Positions 16,178 to 23,966 of a stretch of 64,000 nucleotides of DNA are shown here, in pieces. The notes under the pieces are model-generated. The model was given only the letters and a program-made list of their open reading frames with translations, was not told the DNA's origin and ran no database searches. The position numbers and the translations under genes are program-made. The stretch is from Caballeronia sp. INDeC2 (GTDB lineage: Bacteria; Pseudomonadota; Gammaproteobacteria; Burkholderiales; Burkholderiaceae): NCBI RefSeq assembly GCF_023631325.1, contig NZ_JALQDG010000041.1, positions 186,001-250,000 of the forward strand, written 5' to 3'. Each line of letters starts with the position of its first letter. Position 1 is the stretch's first letter.

Positions 16178-17176
16178 TCACGCAAGCACGGGAACCCCGG
16201 CGGTCGATTCACGCACGATGAGCCGCGGCTCGAACATGGAGTTGCCGGGATCGGGATGACCGGCGAGGGCGTCGATGAGCTTCTGCATCGCCAGTTCGCC
16301 CATCTTCTCGCTTTGAATGTCGACGGTAGTGAGGCCCGGTGCCGCGTATGCGCCGTAAGGCACGTTGTCGATGCCGGTCACCGACACGTCCTGCGGCACG
16401 CGAATGCCGAGCGACGCGGCTTCCTTCATGAAGCCGAGTGCGATCAGGTCGTTGTAGCAGATCACCGCCTGCGGCCGCTTCGGTCCGAGCAACACGCGCG
16501 AGCAGGCTTGTTCGCCCGCGAGCGAAGTCGGCGCATGGGCCTCGTAGATGTCGAGTTCGAGGCCCGCTTCGGCGAGACAATCTCGCGCGCCGCGGATCCG
16601 CTCATCGTTGATGCGCGCATGCTCGAAACCGAGATACGCGATACGGCGATGGCCGAGATCGAGCAGATGGCGCGCGAGCATGTAGGTGGCGAGGCGGCTG
16701 TTGATGCCGACGCTCGGAATCGGCAGCTCGGCGTTGCGCAGGAGCACGACGGGCTTGTCGAGGTCGAGCATCCACTGCGCGCTTTCGTCGGCGAGACGCG
16801 AGCTGACGAGCAGTCCGTCGACGCGTTGCGCAAGGGCTTCGATGAGCGGACGCTCGCGCGCCTGGTTCTCGTCGATATCGACGAGCAGCAGCGTGTAGTC
16901 GTGCCGCAGCGCGATGCGGTTCGCGCCCTTCACGACGTTGGTGAAGTGCGGATTGCTGATGTCGAGGATCGTGAGGCCGATGGTGCGCGTCTTGCCGGTG
17001 ATCATCGAGCGCGCGAGCGGGTTCGAGCGGTAGCCGAGCGTTTCGATGGCTTCCTTGAGCTTGGCTTCCACCGGCGCGGAAAAACGCTGCGCGCCGTTGA
17101 TGTACTTGGACACGGTTGCAACGGAGACGCCCGCTGCGGCGGCGACGTCGCGAATGGTCGGGGAAATTTTCTTCAT
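16178..17176 (-). CDS. LacI-family regulator of the hexuronate locus
   Basis: A 332-residue LacI/GalR-type repressor. DNA-binding part: SPTIRDVAAAAGVSVATVSKYI (residues 4-25), with KLKEAIETLGYRSNPLARSM as the hinge. The effector domain has TIGLTILDISNPHFTNVVKGA, RLATYMLARHLLDLGHRRIAYLG and VSVTGIDNVPYGAYAAPGLTTVDI, typical of the family. ATG 17176 begins directly before the helix-turn-helix; an earlier in-frame ATG would add a sequence that overlaps the operator. AACGTT sites lie next to its own start (17183-17194), at the first uronate dehydrogenase (17315-17328) and at the ExuT-like gene (14692-14707). It is therefore the likely repressor of uronate uptake and oxidation, with a uronate or aldarate as inducer. 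Confidence 0.92.
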   Translation of the reverse strand: MKKISPTIRDVAAAAGVSVATVSKYINGAQRFSAPVEAKLKEAIETLGYRSNPLARSMITGKTRTIGLTILDISNPHFTNVVKGANRIALRHDYTLLLVDIDENQARERPLIEALAQRVDGLLVSSRLADESAQWMLDLDKPVVLLRNAELPIPSVGINSRLATYMLARHLLDLGHRRIAYLGFEHARINDERIRGARDCLAEAGLELDIYEAHAPTSLAGEQACSRVLLGPKRPQAVICYNDLIALGFMKEAASLGIRVPQDVSVTGIDNVPYGAYAAPGLTTVDIQSEKMGELAMQKLIDALAGHPDPGNSMFEPRLIVRESTAGVPVLA

Positions 17177-17182
17177 TCGGAA

Positions 17183-17194
17183 GGTAACGTTTTC
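17183..17194. promoter_or_regulatory. AACGTT operator at the LacI gene start
   Basis: GGTAACGTTTTC shares the central AACGTT and outer G...C of the 17315-17328 palindrome, with two mismatched pairs between. It lies 7 bases upstream of the LacI start codon, which suggests autorepression. Confidence 0.55.
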
Positions 17195-17282
17195 GCAATG
17201 TTTACGGATTGTCGCAGAAAATCGGGAAACGATGAGGTGCATTAAGCATTTTGCATGCAGCATTCTTCATGCATGATGCCGA

Positions 17283-17312
17283 TTGACGCCGGGTTCAGCC
17301 CGCCGCTATAGT
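17283..17312 (+). promoter_or_regulatory. Sigma-70-type promoter of the first uronate dehydrogenase
   Basis: TTGACG (17283-17288), an 18-base spacer and TATAGT (17307-17312) make a good promoter. The operator AGAAAACGTTTTCT starts two bases after the -10 box and would cover the start of transcription. Confidence 0.65.
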
Positions 17313-17314
17313 CC

Positions 17315-17328
17315 AGAAAACGTTTTCT
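17315..17328. promoter_or_regulatory. Perfect palindromic LacI operator at the udh promoter
   Basis: AGAAAACGTTTTCT is a perfect 14-bp palindrome with the central CG of LacI-family operators. It lies immediately after the -10 box and about 47 bases upstream of the uronate dehydrogenase start. Confidence 0.8.
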
Positions 17329-17374
17329 TTGTTTTTGCTTTCAACGCATTACCATGTATTTGACAGGAGTCTCG

Positions 17375-18205
17375 ATGAATCAGCCAACCGCAGCGGGCAA
17401 ACCGTTCAAGCGCCTGCTTTTGACCGGCGCCGCCGGCAATCTTGGCCGTCAGTTGCGCGGCGCGCTCGCGCAATGGGCCGACGTCGTCCGGCTCTCCGAC
17501 ATCGCGCCGCTCGACGACGCGGCGAGCCATGAAGAAATCAGCGCCGTCGATCTCGCGGATCGCGAGAAGGTGATGCAGCTCGTCGCGGGCGTCGATGCGA
17601 TCGTGCATCTCGGCGGCATTTCCATCGACGCGCCCTTCGACGATCTGATCGAGGCGAATATTCGCGGCACGTACAACATCTACGAAGCGGCGCGCCGTCA
17701 CGGTGTGAAACGCATCGTGTTCGCGAGCTCGAACCATGCAATCGGCTTTCATCCGGTCACCGAAGTGCTCGACGCGGACGCGCCGCATCGTCCGGACAGT
17801 CTCTATGGCGTGACGAAGTGCTTCGGCGAATCGCTGTCGCGCTATTACTTCGACCGCTTCGGCATCGAAACGGTGAACCTGCGCATCGGTTCGTCGTTCG
17901 AGGAGCCGAAGAATCCGCGCATGCTCGTCACGTATCTGAGCTACCGCGATTTCATCGAGCTCGTGCGCTGCTCGCTGTTCACGAACCGCGTCGGACATGC
18001 CGTGGTGTATGGCGCGTCGGACAATCCGGTGAAGTGGTGGGACAACTCGAAGGCCGGCTTCCTCGGCTTCAATCCAAAGGACAGCTCCGCGCAGTTCGAC
18101 GGGCTTTTTCCGGTGATCGCGCCGACCGCCGAACGCGACGACCCCGCGCAGCGCTTCCAGGGCGGCGCGTTCGTCCTGGGCGAGCCGATGGAGCGCAAGC
18201 GATGA
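17375..18205 (+). CDS. udh: Uronate dehydrogenase (first copy)
   Basis: A 276-residue NAD-dependent extended-type SDR that oxidises glucuronate or galacturonate to the aldarolactone (EC 1.1.1.203). Seen are the Rossmann loop TGAAGNLG near residue 17, DLADREKV, IVHLGGISIDAPFD, NIRGTYNIYEAARRHGVKRIVFASSNHAIG, and the catalytic YGVTK, followed by IGSSFEEPKNPRML and WWDNSKAGFLGFNPKDSS. These blocks match the known Udh family along its full length. The ATG at 17375 has AGGAG five bases upstream, better than an ATG at 17354. The stop overlaps the start of the SMP-30 lactonase gene (ATGA), showing translational coupling. A paralogue lies at 21636-22466. Controlled by the LacI operator at 17315. Confidence 0.92.
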   Translation: MNQPTAAGKPFKRLLLTGAAGNLGRQLRGALAQWADVVRLSDIAPLDDAASHEEISAVDLADREKVMQLVAGVDAIVHLGGISIDAPFDDLIEANIRGTYNIYEAARRHGVKRIVFASSNHAIGFHPVTEVLDADAPHRPDSLYGVTKCFGESLSRYYFDRFGIETVNLRIGSSFEEPKNPRMLVTYLSYRDFIELVRCSLFTNRVGHAVVYGASDNPVKWWDNSKAGFLGFNPKDSSAQFDGLFPVIAPTAERDDPAQRFQGGAFVLGEPMERKR

Positions 18206-19128
18206 GCACAGCCGTGCGCGCCGAACGGCTCGACGCGGGCGGCCGCGCGACGGTCGGCGAATGCCCGGTATGGCGCGCGCAAGAGGGCGCGCTGTATTGG
18301 GTCGATATTCCGGCGCGCCGTATCGTTCGCCTCGAAGTCGAAAGCGCGCGCCGCACGGAATGGGCGTTTGCCGAACAGGTAGCGTGCTTTGCGTTCGATG
18401 CGGCGGGGCGTGTCGTCGCGGGCATGGAGAGCGGCATGTTCGGCGTGACGCTTCCCGATGCCAGCGATGCAAGCGATGTGAACGAAGGGCATGCCGTGAA
18501 GCTCGCCGCGCCGGCGTTTCCCGCGGCGGGCATGCGTTTCAACGATGGCCGTTGCGACAGGCAAGGGCGCTTCTGGGCCGGGACGATGGTGCAGGACATG
18601 TCGCTCGCGAGCGCTGTCGGCGCGCTGTATCGCTTCGATGAGCAGGGCACGCTCTCGGCGCCCGTCGTCGATGGTCTGATCACGCAGAACGGTCTCGCGT
18701 GGTCGCCGGATGGCAGAACGATGTATCTGTCCGACTCGCATCCGCAACGACGCGTCGTGTGGGCGTTCGACTTCGACACCGACACGGGCACGCCGAGTGC
18801 GCAACGCGTGTTTGCCGATCTACACAATTACGCGGGCCGCCCGGACGGCGCGGCGGTCGATGCGGACGGCTGCTACTGGACCTGCGCGAACGATGCCGGG
18901 CGCTTGCTGCGCTTCACGCCGCAGGGCAAGCTGGATCGCGAAATCGGGTTGCCCGCGAGCAAGCCGTCGATGTGCGCATTCGGCGGCGGCGATCTGAAGA
19001 CGCTCTACGTCACGACGATTCGTCCGGCAACAAATGCCACTGACAACGACGGTTACGTGTTCGCATTGAACCCCGGTGCGCAAGGATTACCGGAACCGGA
19101 TTACGCCGGAATGTTACCGGTCGCATGA
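18202..19128 (+). CDS. SMP-30/gluconolactonase-family aldarolactonase
   Basis: A 308-residue six-bladed beta-propeller hydrolase of the SMP-30/gluconolactonase/LRE family. Typical blocks are VGECPVWRAQEGALYWVDIPARRI, GMRFNDGRCDRQGRFWAGTM, ITQNGLAWSPDGRTMYLSDS and GRPDGAAVDADGCYWTC; the metal-binding Glu, Asn and Asp of the family are in the GEC, QNG and SDS-type positions. Its ATG overlaps the stop of the uronate dehydrogenase gene, so it very likely opens the galactaro- or glucarolactone made by that enzyme to the open aldarate. The gene ends 206 bases before the next importer. Two short acidic, D/S/N-rich repeats (DASDASDVNE) form an unusual surface loop near residue 92. Confidence 0.9.
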   Translation: MSTAVRAERLDAGGRATVGECPVWRAQEGALYWVDIPARRIVRLEVESARRTEWAFAEQVACFAFDAAGRVVAGMESGMFGVTLPDASDASDVNEGHAVKLAAPAFPAAGMRFNDGRCDRQGRFWAGTMVQDMSLASAVGALYRFDEQGTLSAPVVDGLITQNGLAWSPDGRTMYLSDSHPQRRVVWAFDFDTDTGTPSAQRVFADLHNYAGRPDGAAVDADGCYWTCANDAGRLLRFTPQGKLDREIGLPASKPSMCAFGGGDLKTLYVTTIRPATNATDNDGYVFALNPGAQGLPEPDYAGMLPVA

Positions 19129-19241
19129 TGCTGCTGAACGGGGCGAATTCCACGCCTCGTTCTCCAGCGATCCGATGCACCGCATTGGCGCGCATCGGAT
19201 CGACAAATACGTCTCCCTTCGGAACCGATACCAAGAACAAA

Positions 19242-19257
19242 CACTAATGCTTTAGTT
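19242..19257. promoter_or_regulatory. Palindrome shared with the glucarate dehydratase promoter
   Basis: CACTAATGCTTTAGTT matches CACTAATACATTAGTG (46202-46217) at 13 of 16 bases. It lies 78 bases upstream of the importer start (19335). It is a candidate site for the GntR regulator at 45392-46093. Confidence 0.5.
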
Positions 19258-19334
19258 CGTCCGTAAAGAGTAGTCTCCGCAGGTATCTCGAGTACTCAGC
19301 GATGTGCCGATTCTCTAATCCGGAGGAGACCTTG

Positions 19335-20684
19335 ATGGACCTTGAAGCTCGCACCATGAAGCGCGTGATGGTTCGCCTCGTGCCGTTCCTGATCTTGTGT
19401 TACTTCATCGCGTATCTGGACCGTGTCAACGTCGGCTTCGCGGCGCTGCAGATGAACAAGGCGCTCGGCTTTTCCGCCAGCATGTTCGGCTTCGGCGCCG
19501 GCATTTTCTTTATCGCGTATTTCTTTTTCGAGGTTCCGTCCAACCTGCTGCTCGAGCGATTCGGCGCACGCCGATGGATCGCGCGGATCATGTTCACGTG
19601 GGGCATTCTCGCGGCGGCGATGGCCTACATTCCGCACATCGCGCAAGCGACGGGCCTCTCGAACGCTTATGTGTTCTATGGCTTGCGCATTCTGCTCGGC
19701 ATCGCGGAAGCGGGCTTCTTTCCCGGCATCATCTTTCTGCTGACTCTGTGGTTTCCGGCGAAATATCGCGGGCGTGTCGTCGGGTACTTCATGGCCGCGA
19801 TTCCGCTGTCCACGGTGATCGGCGGACCGATCTCCGGCGCGCTGCTGCAGATGGACGGCATCGGCGGCATGCAAGGATGGCAATGGCTGTATCTGATCGA
19901 AGCGTTTCCCGCGCTGTTGCTCGCGTTCGTCGTGTTCTTCTATCTGACCGACAAGCCCGCCGATGCGCACTGGCTCGCGAAGGAAGAGCGCGACTGGCTC
20001 GTCGAACGTCAGGCGCAGGAGCGGGCGCATCGCGAATCGGTGCATGCGTTCAGTGTGAAGGAAGCCATCTTCAATCCGCGCGTGCTCGCTATCGCGTTGA
20101 TCTACTTCGGCGCGAACGCAACCAACTACGGCCTGAGCTTCTTCCTGCCGCAGATCGTCAAGGCGTTCGGTCTCACCAACTTGCAGACAGGTTTCGTCAC
20201 GTCCTTGCCGTATGCCGTGGGCGTGGTCAGCATGGTGCTGTGGGGCCGCCATTCGGATCGCAAGCTCGAACGCCGCTGGCACGTCGCGATTGCGCTGATG
20301 GTGGCGGCGGGCGGCATCGCGGCATCGGCGGGTCTGGATAACCCGGTGATGAAGATGATCGCGCTGTCGATCGCGGGCTTCGGCATCTTCGGCTGCCTGC
20401 CGGTGATCTGGACGCTGCCGGCTTCGTTCCTGTCGGGTGCGGCGGCGGCTGGCGGTATCGCCGCGATCAACTCGCTCGGCAACCTCGCGGGCTTCTTCGG
20501 TCCCTATGCGATGGGCTGGATCAAGGACAGCACGGGCGGCTTCGGCGCGGGCTTGTTGTGCCTTGCAGGGGCGGGCATGGTCGGCGTGGCAGCGGTCTTG
20601 CTGCTGCATCACGATGCGGCGCTGGAGACGATATCCGGCGCGCATGACATCGACGATGGCGAGCCGAACATGGCGGCTCGATAA
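19335..20684 (+). CDS. MFS anion:cation symporter (ACS family), probable aldarate/sugar-acid importer
   Basis: A 449-residue major facilitator with about 12 helices. The N-terminal LVPFLILCYFIAYLDRVNVGFAALQMNKALGFS is the ACS-family signature (YxDRxNVGFA). Other conserved blocks are FFFEVPSNLLLERFGARRWIARIMFTWG and RILLGIAEAGFFPGIIFLLTLWFP. Such proteins import tartrate, glucarate, phthalate and similar organic anions. The start at 19335 has GGAGGAG upstream. It differs in class from the ExuT-like importer at 14821. It follows the lactonase gene but seems to have its own promoter with a palindrome also found at the glucarate dehydratase locus, so an aldarate is a reasonable substrate. A 9-bp hairpin after its stop separates it from the convergent GntR gene. 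Confidence 0.88.
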   Translation: MDLEARTMKRVMVRLVPFLILCYFIAYLDRVNVGFAALQMNKALGFSASMFGFGAGIFFIAYFFFEVPSNLLLERFGARRWIARIMFTWGILAAAMAYIPHIAQATGLSNAYVFYGLRILLGIAEAGFFPGIIFLLTLWFPAKYRGRVVGYFMAAIPLSTVIGGPISGALLQMDGIGGMQGWQWLYLIEAFPALLLAFVVFFYLTDKPADAHWLAKEERDWLVERQAQERAHRESVHAFSVKEAIFNPRVLAIALIYFGANATNYGLSFFLPQIVKAFGLTNLQTGFVTSLPYAVGVVSMVLWGRHSDRKLERRWHVAIALMVAAGGIAASAGLDNPVMKMIALSIAGFGIFGCLPVIWTLPASFLSGAAAAGGIAAINSLGNLAGFFGPYAMGWIKDSTGGFGAGLLCLAGAGMVGVAAVLLLHHDAALETISGAHDIDDGEPNMAAR

Positions 20685-20697
20685 AGCCTCGTATCCG

Positions 20698-20730
20698 GGC
20701 CAAGGATCGCTCGACACGCGGTCCTTGGCC
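20698..20730. terminator. Stem-loop between convergent importer and FadR-type genes
   Basis: GGCCAAGGA (20698-20706) and TCCTTGGCC (20722-20730) pair perfectly around a 15-base loop, between the stops of the convergent genes ending at 20684 and 20742. No clear T-run follows. Confidence 0.6.
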
Positions 20731-20741
20731 AGCGCATTCAC

Positions 20742-21521
20742 TCACGCTGAAGACGCCTGCGCCCGCCGCAATCTCTCGCGGCTATTGATCAAATGCAGGC
20801 GCATCGCCGTGCGCGCGGAATCGGCATCGCCGCGCTCGATGGCATCCGCGATCTGTTCATGCTCGCGATTCACGCGCATCAGATACTCGGCGTAGTGTTC
20901 GCGCGGAATGGGCCTGGCCGTGATACGCGTGCGCGGGATCATCCGCGTGCCGAGATGTTCCATGATCTCGACGAAATAACGATTGCCCGTCGCATGCGCG
21001 ATCTCCATGTGAAAACGCAAATCGGGCGATACCGTATCCGATGCAGCGCCGACGTTCCGCGAGAAATCCGCGAGCGCCGAACGCATCGTCGCGAGGCGCG
21101 CGGCATCGCAACGCATGGCCGCGAGTCCCGCGCTCTCCGTCTCGAGACTGATGCGCAATTCGAGGATGGCCAGTGCGTCGATCGAGCCAGCGACATCGGC
21201 GGGATCGAGTTGCAATAGCGGCGACGCCCCCGAATCGCATACAAAAGTCCCGATGCCATGCCGCGTCTCGACGAGCCCAGCCGCCTGCAATCGCGATAGC
21301 GCCTCACGCACGACAGTGCGGCTCACACCGAAACGCTGCACCATCTCCGCTTCGGTCGCGAGGCGGGCGCCGGCCTTCAACTCCTTCGCATCGATTTGCG
21401 TGCGCAACGCATCGACGAGTTGCGCAGTGAGGCTGCGTCGCGCGCCAGGCGGCGCAATGAATGCATCATGCAGATCGGGCGATAGCGTCACGGCGTTCTC
21501 ATTGGAATGGGTTTTACACAC
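20742..21521 (-). CDS. FadR-subfamily GntR transcriptional regulator
   Basis: A 259-residue GntR regulator. The winged helix lies at about 29-98 (SLTAQLVDALRTQIDAKELKAG; LATEAEMVQRFGVSRTVVREALSRLQAAGLVETRHGIGTFV). The C-terminal all-helical FCD domain follows (ELRISLETESAGLAA; FHMEIAHATGNRYFVEIMEHLG; EHEQIADAIERGDADSARTAMRLHL), with Asp/His residues that bind a metal and organic-acid effector in this group. It is divergent from the second uronate dehydrogenase (start 21636). Regulators of this kind commonly control hexuronate and aldarate genes (ExuR, UxuR, GudR type). A perfect inverted repeat at 22482-22512, with half-sites resembling ATGAC/CGTCAT also near 21553-21571, is the likely target. 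Confidence 0.92.
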   Translation of the reverse strand: MCKTHSNENAVTLSPDLHDAFIAPPGARRSLTAQLVDALRTQIDAKELKAGARLATEAEMVQRFGVSRTVVREALSRLQAAGLVETRHGIGTFVCDSGASPLLQLDPADVAGSIDALAILELRISLETESAGLAAMRCDAARLATMRSALADFSRNVGAASDTVSPDLRFHMEIAHATGNRYFVEIMEHLGTRMIPRTRITARPIPREHYAEYLMRVNREHEQIADAIERGDADSARTAMRLHLINSRERLRRAQASSA

Positions 21522-21635
21522 ATTGACAAATCGTTCGGCAAATGATGATATGCGTCATGTAGTGATATGACAACGTACAAGAAGACGCGAGCAGGGTAAT
21601 CCCTAGCGACGACAGCCTTCAGGAGACACGATTCG

Positions 21636-22466
21636 ATGGAACAACAAATCAACGACGCCGCGCGATTCGATCGTCTGCTGCTGACGGGCGCCGCGGGCGG
21701 TATCGGACGGGCGATCCGTCATCGCGTCGCCGAATTCGCGCAGCATGTGCGCCTCTCCGATTTGCCGGGCTTGCTTCCGGCCGATACGGCGCCTCACGAA
21801 GAACTCGTTCCCTGCGATCTGGCCGACCGCCAGGCGGTCGATGCGCTCGCGGCCGATTGCGATGCGATCATCCATCTCGGCGGCGTGTCGGTGGAGCGCC
21901 CCTTCGAGGAGATTCTCGAAGCCAACATCAAGGGCGTGTTCAATCTGTATGAAGCGGCTCGCCGTCAGGGTGTCGGGCGCATCGTGTTCGCGAGCTCGAA
22001 TCACGTCACGGGTTTTTATCGGCAGGACGAACGAATCGACGCCGCCGCGCGCAAACGTCCCGATGGTTACTACGGCTTGTCGAAGTCGTTCGGCGAAGAC
22101 ATGGCGCAGATGTATTTCGATCGCTATGGCATCGAGACCGTGAGCATCCGCTTAGGCTCGGTGTTTCCGGAGCCGAAGGACCGCCGCATGATGGCGAGCT
22201 GGATGAGCTATGACGATTTCCACGAACTACTGCGCCGCAGCCTCTTCACGAAGGACGTGGGCCATACGATCGTGTTCGGCATGTCCGCGAACGCCCACAC
22301 GTGGTGGGACAACCGCTGCGCCGCGAATCTGGGCTTCGTGCCGCGCGACTCGTCCGAGCAGTTCCGCGAAAAGATCGAAGCAACGCCGCCGCCCGCGCCC
22401 ACCGATCCCGTGGCCGTGCTGCAAGGCGGCGCGTTCACGACGACAGGCCCCTTCGACCCGGTTTAA
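21636..22466 (+). CDS. udh: Uronate dehydrogenase (second copy)
   Basis: A 276-residue paralogue of the enzyme at 17375-18205, similar over its whole length. Seen are LLLTGAAGGIGRAIRHRV, CDLADRQAVDAL, IIHLGGVSVERPFEEILEANIKGVFNLYEAARRQG, RIVFASSNHVTG, catalytic YGLSK, RLGSVFPEPKDRRMMASWMSYDDF and WWDNRCAANLGFVPRDSS. It should oxidise a uronate with NAD to the lactone. This copy stands between a divergent FadR-type regulator and an ABC transporter of the polar-amino-acid class, not next to a lactonase. The two copies may differ in preferred epimer or inducer. The ATG has AGGAGACACGATTCG upstream. An inverted repeat follows its stop by 15 bases. Confidence 0.92.
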   Translation: MEQQINDAARFDRLLLTGAAGGIGRAIRHRVAEFAQHVRLSDLPGLLPADTAPHEELVPCDLADRQAVDALAADCDAIIHLGGVSVERPFEEILEANIKGVFNLYEAARRQGVGRIVFASSNHVTGFYRQDERIDAAARKRPDGYYGLSKSFGEDMAQMYFDRYGIETVSIRLGSVFPEPKDRRMMASWMSYDDFHELLRRSLFTKDVGHTIVFGMSANAHTWWDNRCAANLGFVPRDSSEQFREKIEATPPPAPTDPVAVLQGGAFTTTGPFDPV

Positions 22467-22481
22467 TGCATGCAACATGCA

Positions 22482-22512
22482 GTATGACGACATTCGTAGT
22501 ATGTCGTCATAC
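22482..22512. promoter_or_regulatory. Perfect 12-bp inverted repeat upstream of ABC transporter genes
   Basis: GTATGACGACAT (22482-22493) and ATGTCGTCATAC (22501-22512) are exact reverse complements around the 7-base TCGTAGT. The site lies between the second uronate dehydrogenase and the first permease, 57 bases before the permease start. No T-run follows, so an operator is more likely than a terminator; FadR-type regulators bind palindromes of this sort. Confidence 0.7.
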
Positions 22513-22569
22513 ATCCAGCGCCGGCCGCACTGAGCAAGACGACCGGACATCACAGGAACATTTGCCGCC

Positions 22570-23316
22570 ATGTTTTCTCTCGACTTTTCACCGCTGTTGC
22601 CGTACTGGCCGACGTTCCTCCTGGGCGCGTGGCTCACGCTCAAGATGACGTGCGTGGCCGTGTTCTTCGGCCTGCTCCTCGGCATGCTCGTCGCGTTCGC
22701 CAAGCGCGCGAAGGTGCCGGTGCTCACGCGCGTCTGCATCGTCTATATCGAGGCCGTGCGCAATACGCCGTTTCTCGTGCAGATCTTTCTTCTGTATTTC
22801 GGGCTTGCGAGCATCGGCTTGCGCATGCCGACCTTCGCGGCCGCCGCGCTCGCCATGACGATCAACATCGGCGCCTACGCGGCCGAGATCATTCGCGCCG
22901 GTCTGGAATCAGTGCCGCGCGGACAGATCGAAGCGGCCGAGTGTCTCGGGCTTTCGAAGTGGCGCATCGGCTGGCACGTGATGCTGCAGCCGTCGATCGA
23001 AAAGGTCTATCCCGCGCTGACGAGCCAGTTTCTGTTGATGATGCAGGCCTCTGCGATCGCGTCGCAGATTTCGGCCGAGGAGCTCACTGCGGTCGCCAAC
23101 ACCGTGCAGTCCGATACGTTCCGCTCGCTCGAAACATACATCGTGGTGGCGGCGTTGTATCTCGCGTTGTCGCTGATCATCAAGCTGATCGCGTGGGCGG
23201 TGGGCGAGCATCTCTTCAAGCGCCGCCGCGCGATTCGCCTTGCCGCAAAGCGCGCGGGCAAGACGCCGCCCGATTCGCAGCGTATCGATACCGTCATTCC
23301 GGGAGGTGCGGCATGA
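22570..23316 (+). CDS. Polar-amino-acid-type ABC transporter permease, subunit 1
   Basis: A 248-residue inner-membrane permease of the HisM/GlnP class. Membrane helices lie at about 13-40, 55-80, 90-115 and near the C-terminus. Family blocks are YIEAVRNTPFLVQIFLLYFGLASIGLRMP, AAEIIRAGLESVPRGQIEAAECLGLSKWRIGWHVMLQPSI (the EAA loop that docks to the ATPase). The C-terminal 30 residues are basic and cytoplasmic. Its stop overlaps the start of the second permease (ATGA). Together with the second permease, ATPase and binding protein (to 25532) it forms a complete importer placed directly after a uronate dehydrogenase, which raises the chance that it moves an acidic sugar or related compound and not an amino acid. 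Confidence 0.92.
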   Translation: MFSLDFSPLLPYWPTFLLGAWLTLKMTCVAVFFGLLLGMLVAFAKRAKVPVLTRVCIVYIEAVRNTPFLVQIFLLYFGLASIGLRMPTFAAAALAMTINIGAYAAEIIRAGLESVPRGQIEAAECLGLSKWRIGWHVMLQPSIEKVYPALTSQFLLMMQASAIASQISAEELTAVANTVQSDTFRSLETYIVVAALYLALSLIIKLIAWAVGEHLFKRRRAIRLAAKRAGKTPPDSQRIDTVIPGGAA

Positions 23317-23966
23317 GCGGCGGATTCACTTCATCGCATCTTGAATACCTGGTGCAATCGATCGGCTGGACGATCGCGCTTTCCCTGCTCGCGTTCGTGC
23401 TCGGCGGCATCGGCGGCTTTTGCGTGATGCTCGCGCGCATCTCGCCGCGCGCGTGGCTGTCGCGTGCCGCGCTCGTCTATATCGAAGCCATTCAGGGCAT
23501 TCCGCTGCTGATCCTGCTCTTCATCGTGTACTTCGGTTTGTCGGTCTATGGCTATCAGGTGCCCGCGCTCGTCGCGGCCGGCCTTGCGCTGATGGTCTAT
23601 TCGAGCGCCTATCTCGGCGATATCTGGCGCGGCTGCATCGAAGCCATGCCGAAGCCGCAGTGGGAAGCATCGGAGTGCCTGTCGCTCACGCGCTGGCAGA
23701 CATTGCGCCTCGTGATCATTCCGCAGGCGATGCGTCTCGCGTTGCCGCCGACCGTAGGCTTTCTCGTGCAGCTCATCAAGATGACGTCGCTCGCTTCGGT
23801 GATCGGCTTCGTCGAACTGACGCGCGCGGGGCAGATCATCAACAACTCGATCTTTCAGCCGTTCCTCATCTTCGGACTGGTCGGCGCTTTCTATTTCGTC
23901 CTGTGCTATCCGCTTTCGCGCTGGAGCCAATCGATGGAGAACAAGCTCAATGTCAGCAATCGTTAA
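23313..23966 (+). CDS. Polar-amino-acid-type ABC transporter permease, subunit 2
   Basis: A 217-residue permease paralogous to the preceding one. Blocks seen are LSLLAFVLGGIGGFCVMLARIS, YIEAIQGIPLLILLFIVYFGLSVYG, the EAA loop SSAYLGDIWRGCIEAMPKPQWEASECLSLTRWQ and VQLIKMTSLASVIGFVELTRAG. The ATG at 23313 overlaps the stop of subunit 1 by four bases and has GGGAGG upstream. Its own 3' end overlaps the ATPase gene by 17 bases. The two permeases would form the membrane heterodimer of the importer. Confidence 0.92.
   Translation: MSGGFTSSHLEYLVQSIGWTIALSLLAFVLGGIGGFCVMLARISPRAWLSRAALVYIEAIQGIPLLILLFIVYFGLSVYGYQVPALVAAGLALMVYSSAYLGDIWRGCIEAMPKPQWEASECLSLTRWQTLRLVIIPQAMRLALPPTVGFLVQLIKMTSLASVIGFVELTRAGQIINNSIFQPFLIFGLVGAFYFVLCYPLSRWSQSMENKLNVSNR

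Noticed and set aside
19296..20741. 481-codon reverse frame opposite the MFS importer
   Set aside because: Antisense of a strongly recognised transporter; no motif of its own.
22482..22512. Rho-independent terminator
   Set aside because: No T-run follows, the spacer is AT/GC mixed, and the site sits where an operator would be expected; kept as an operator candidate.
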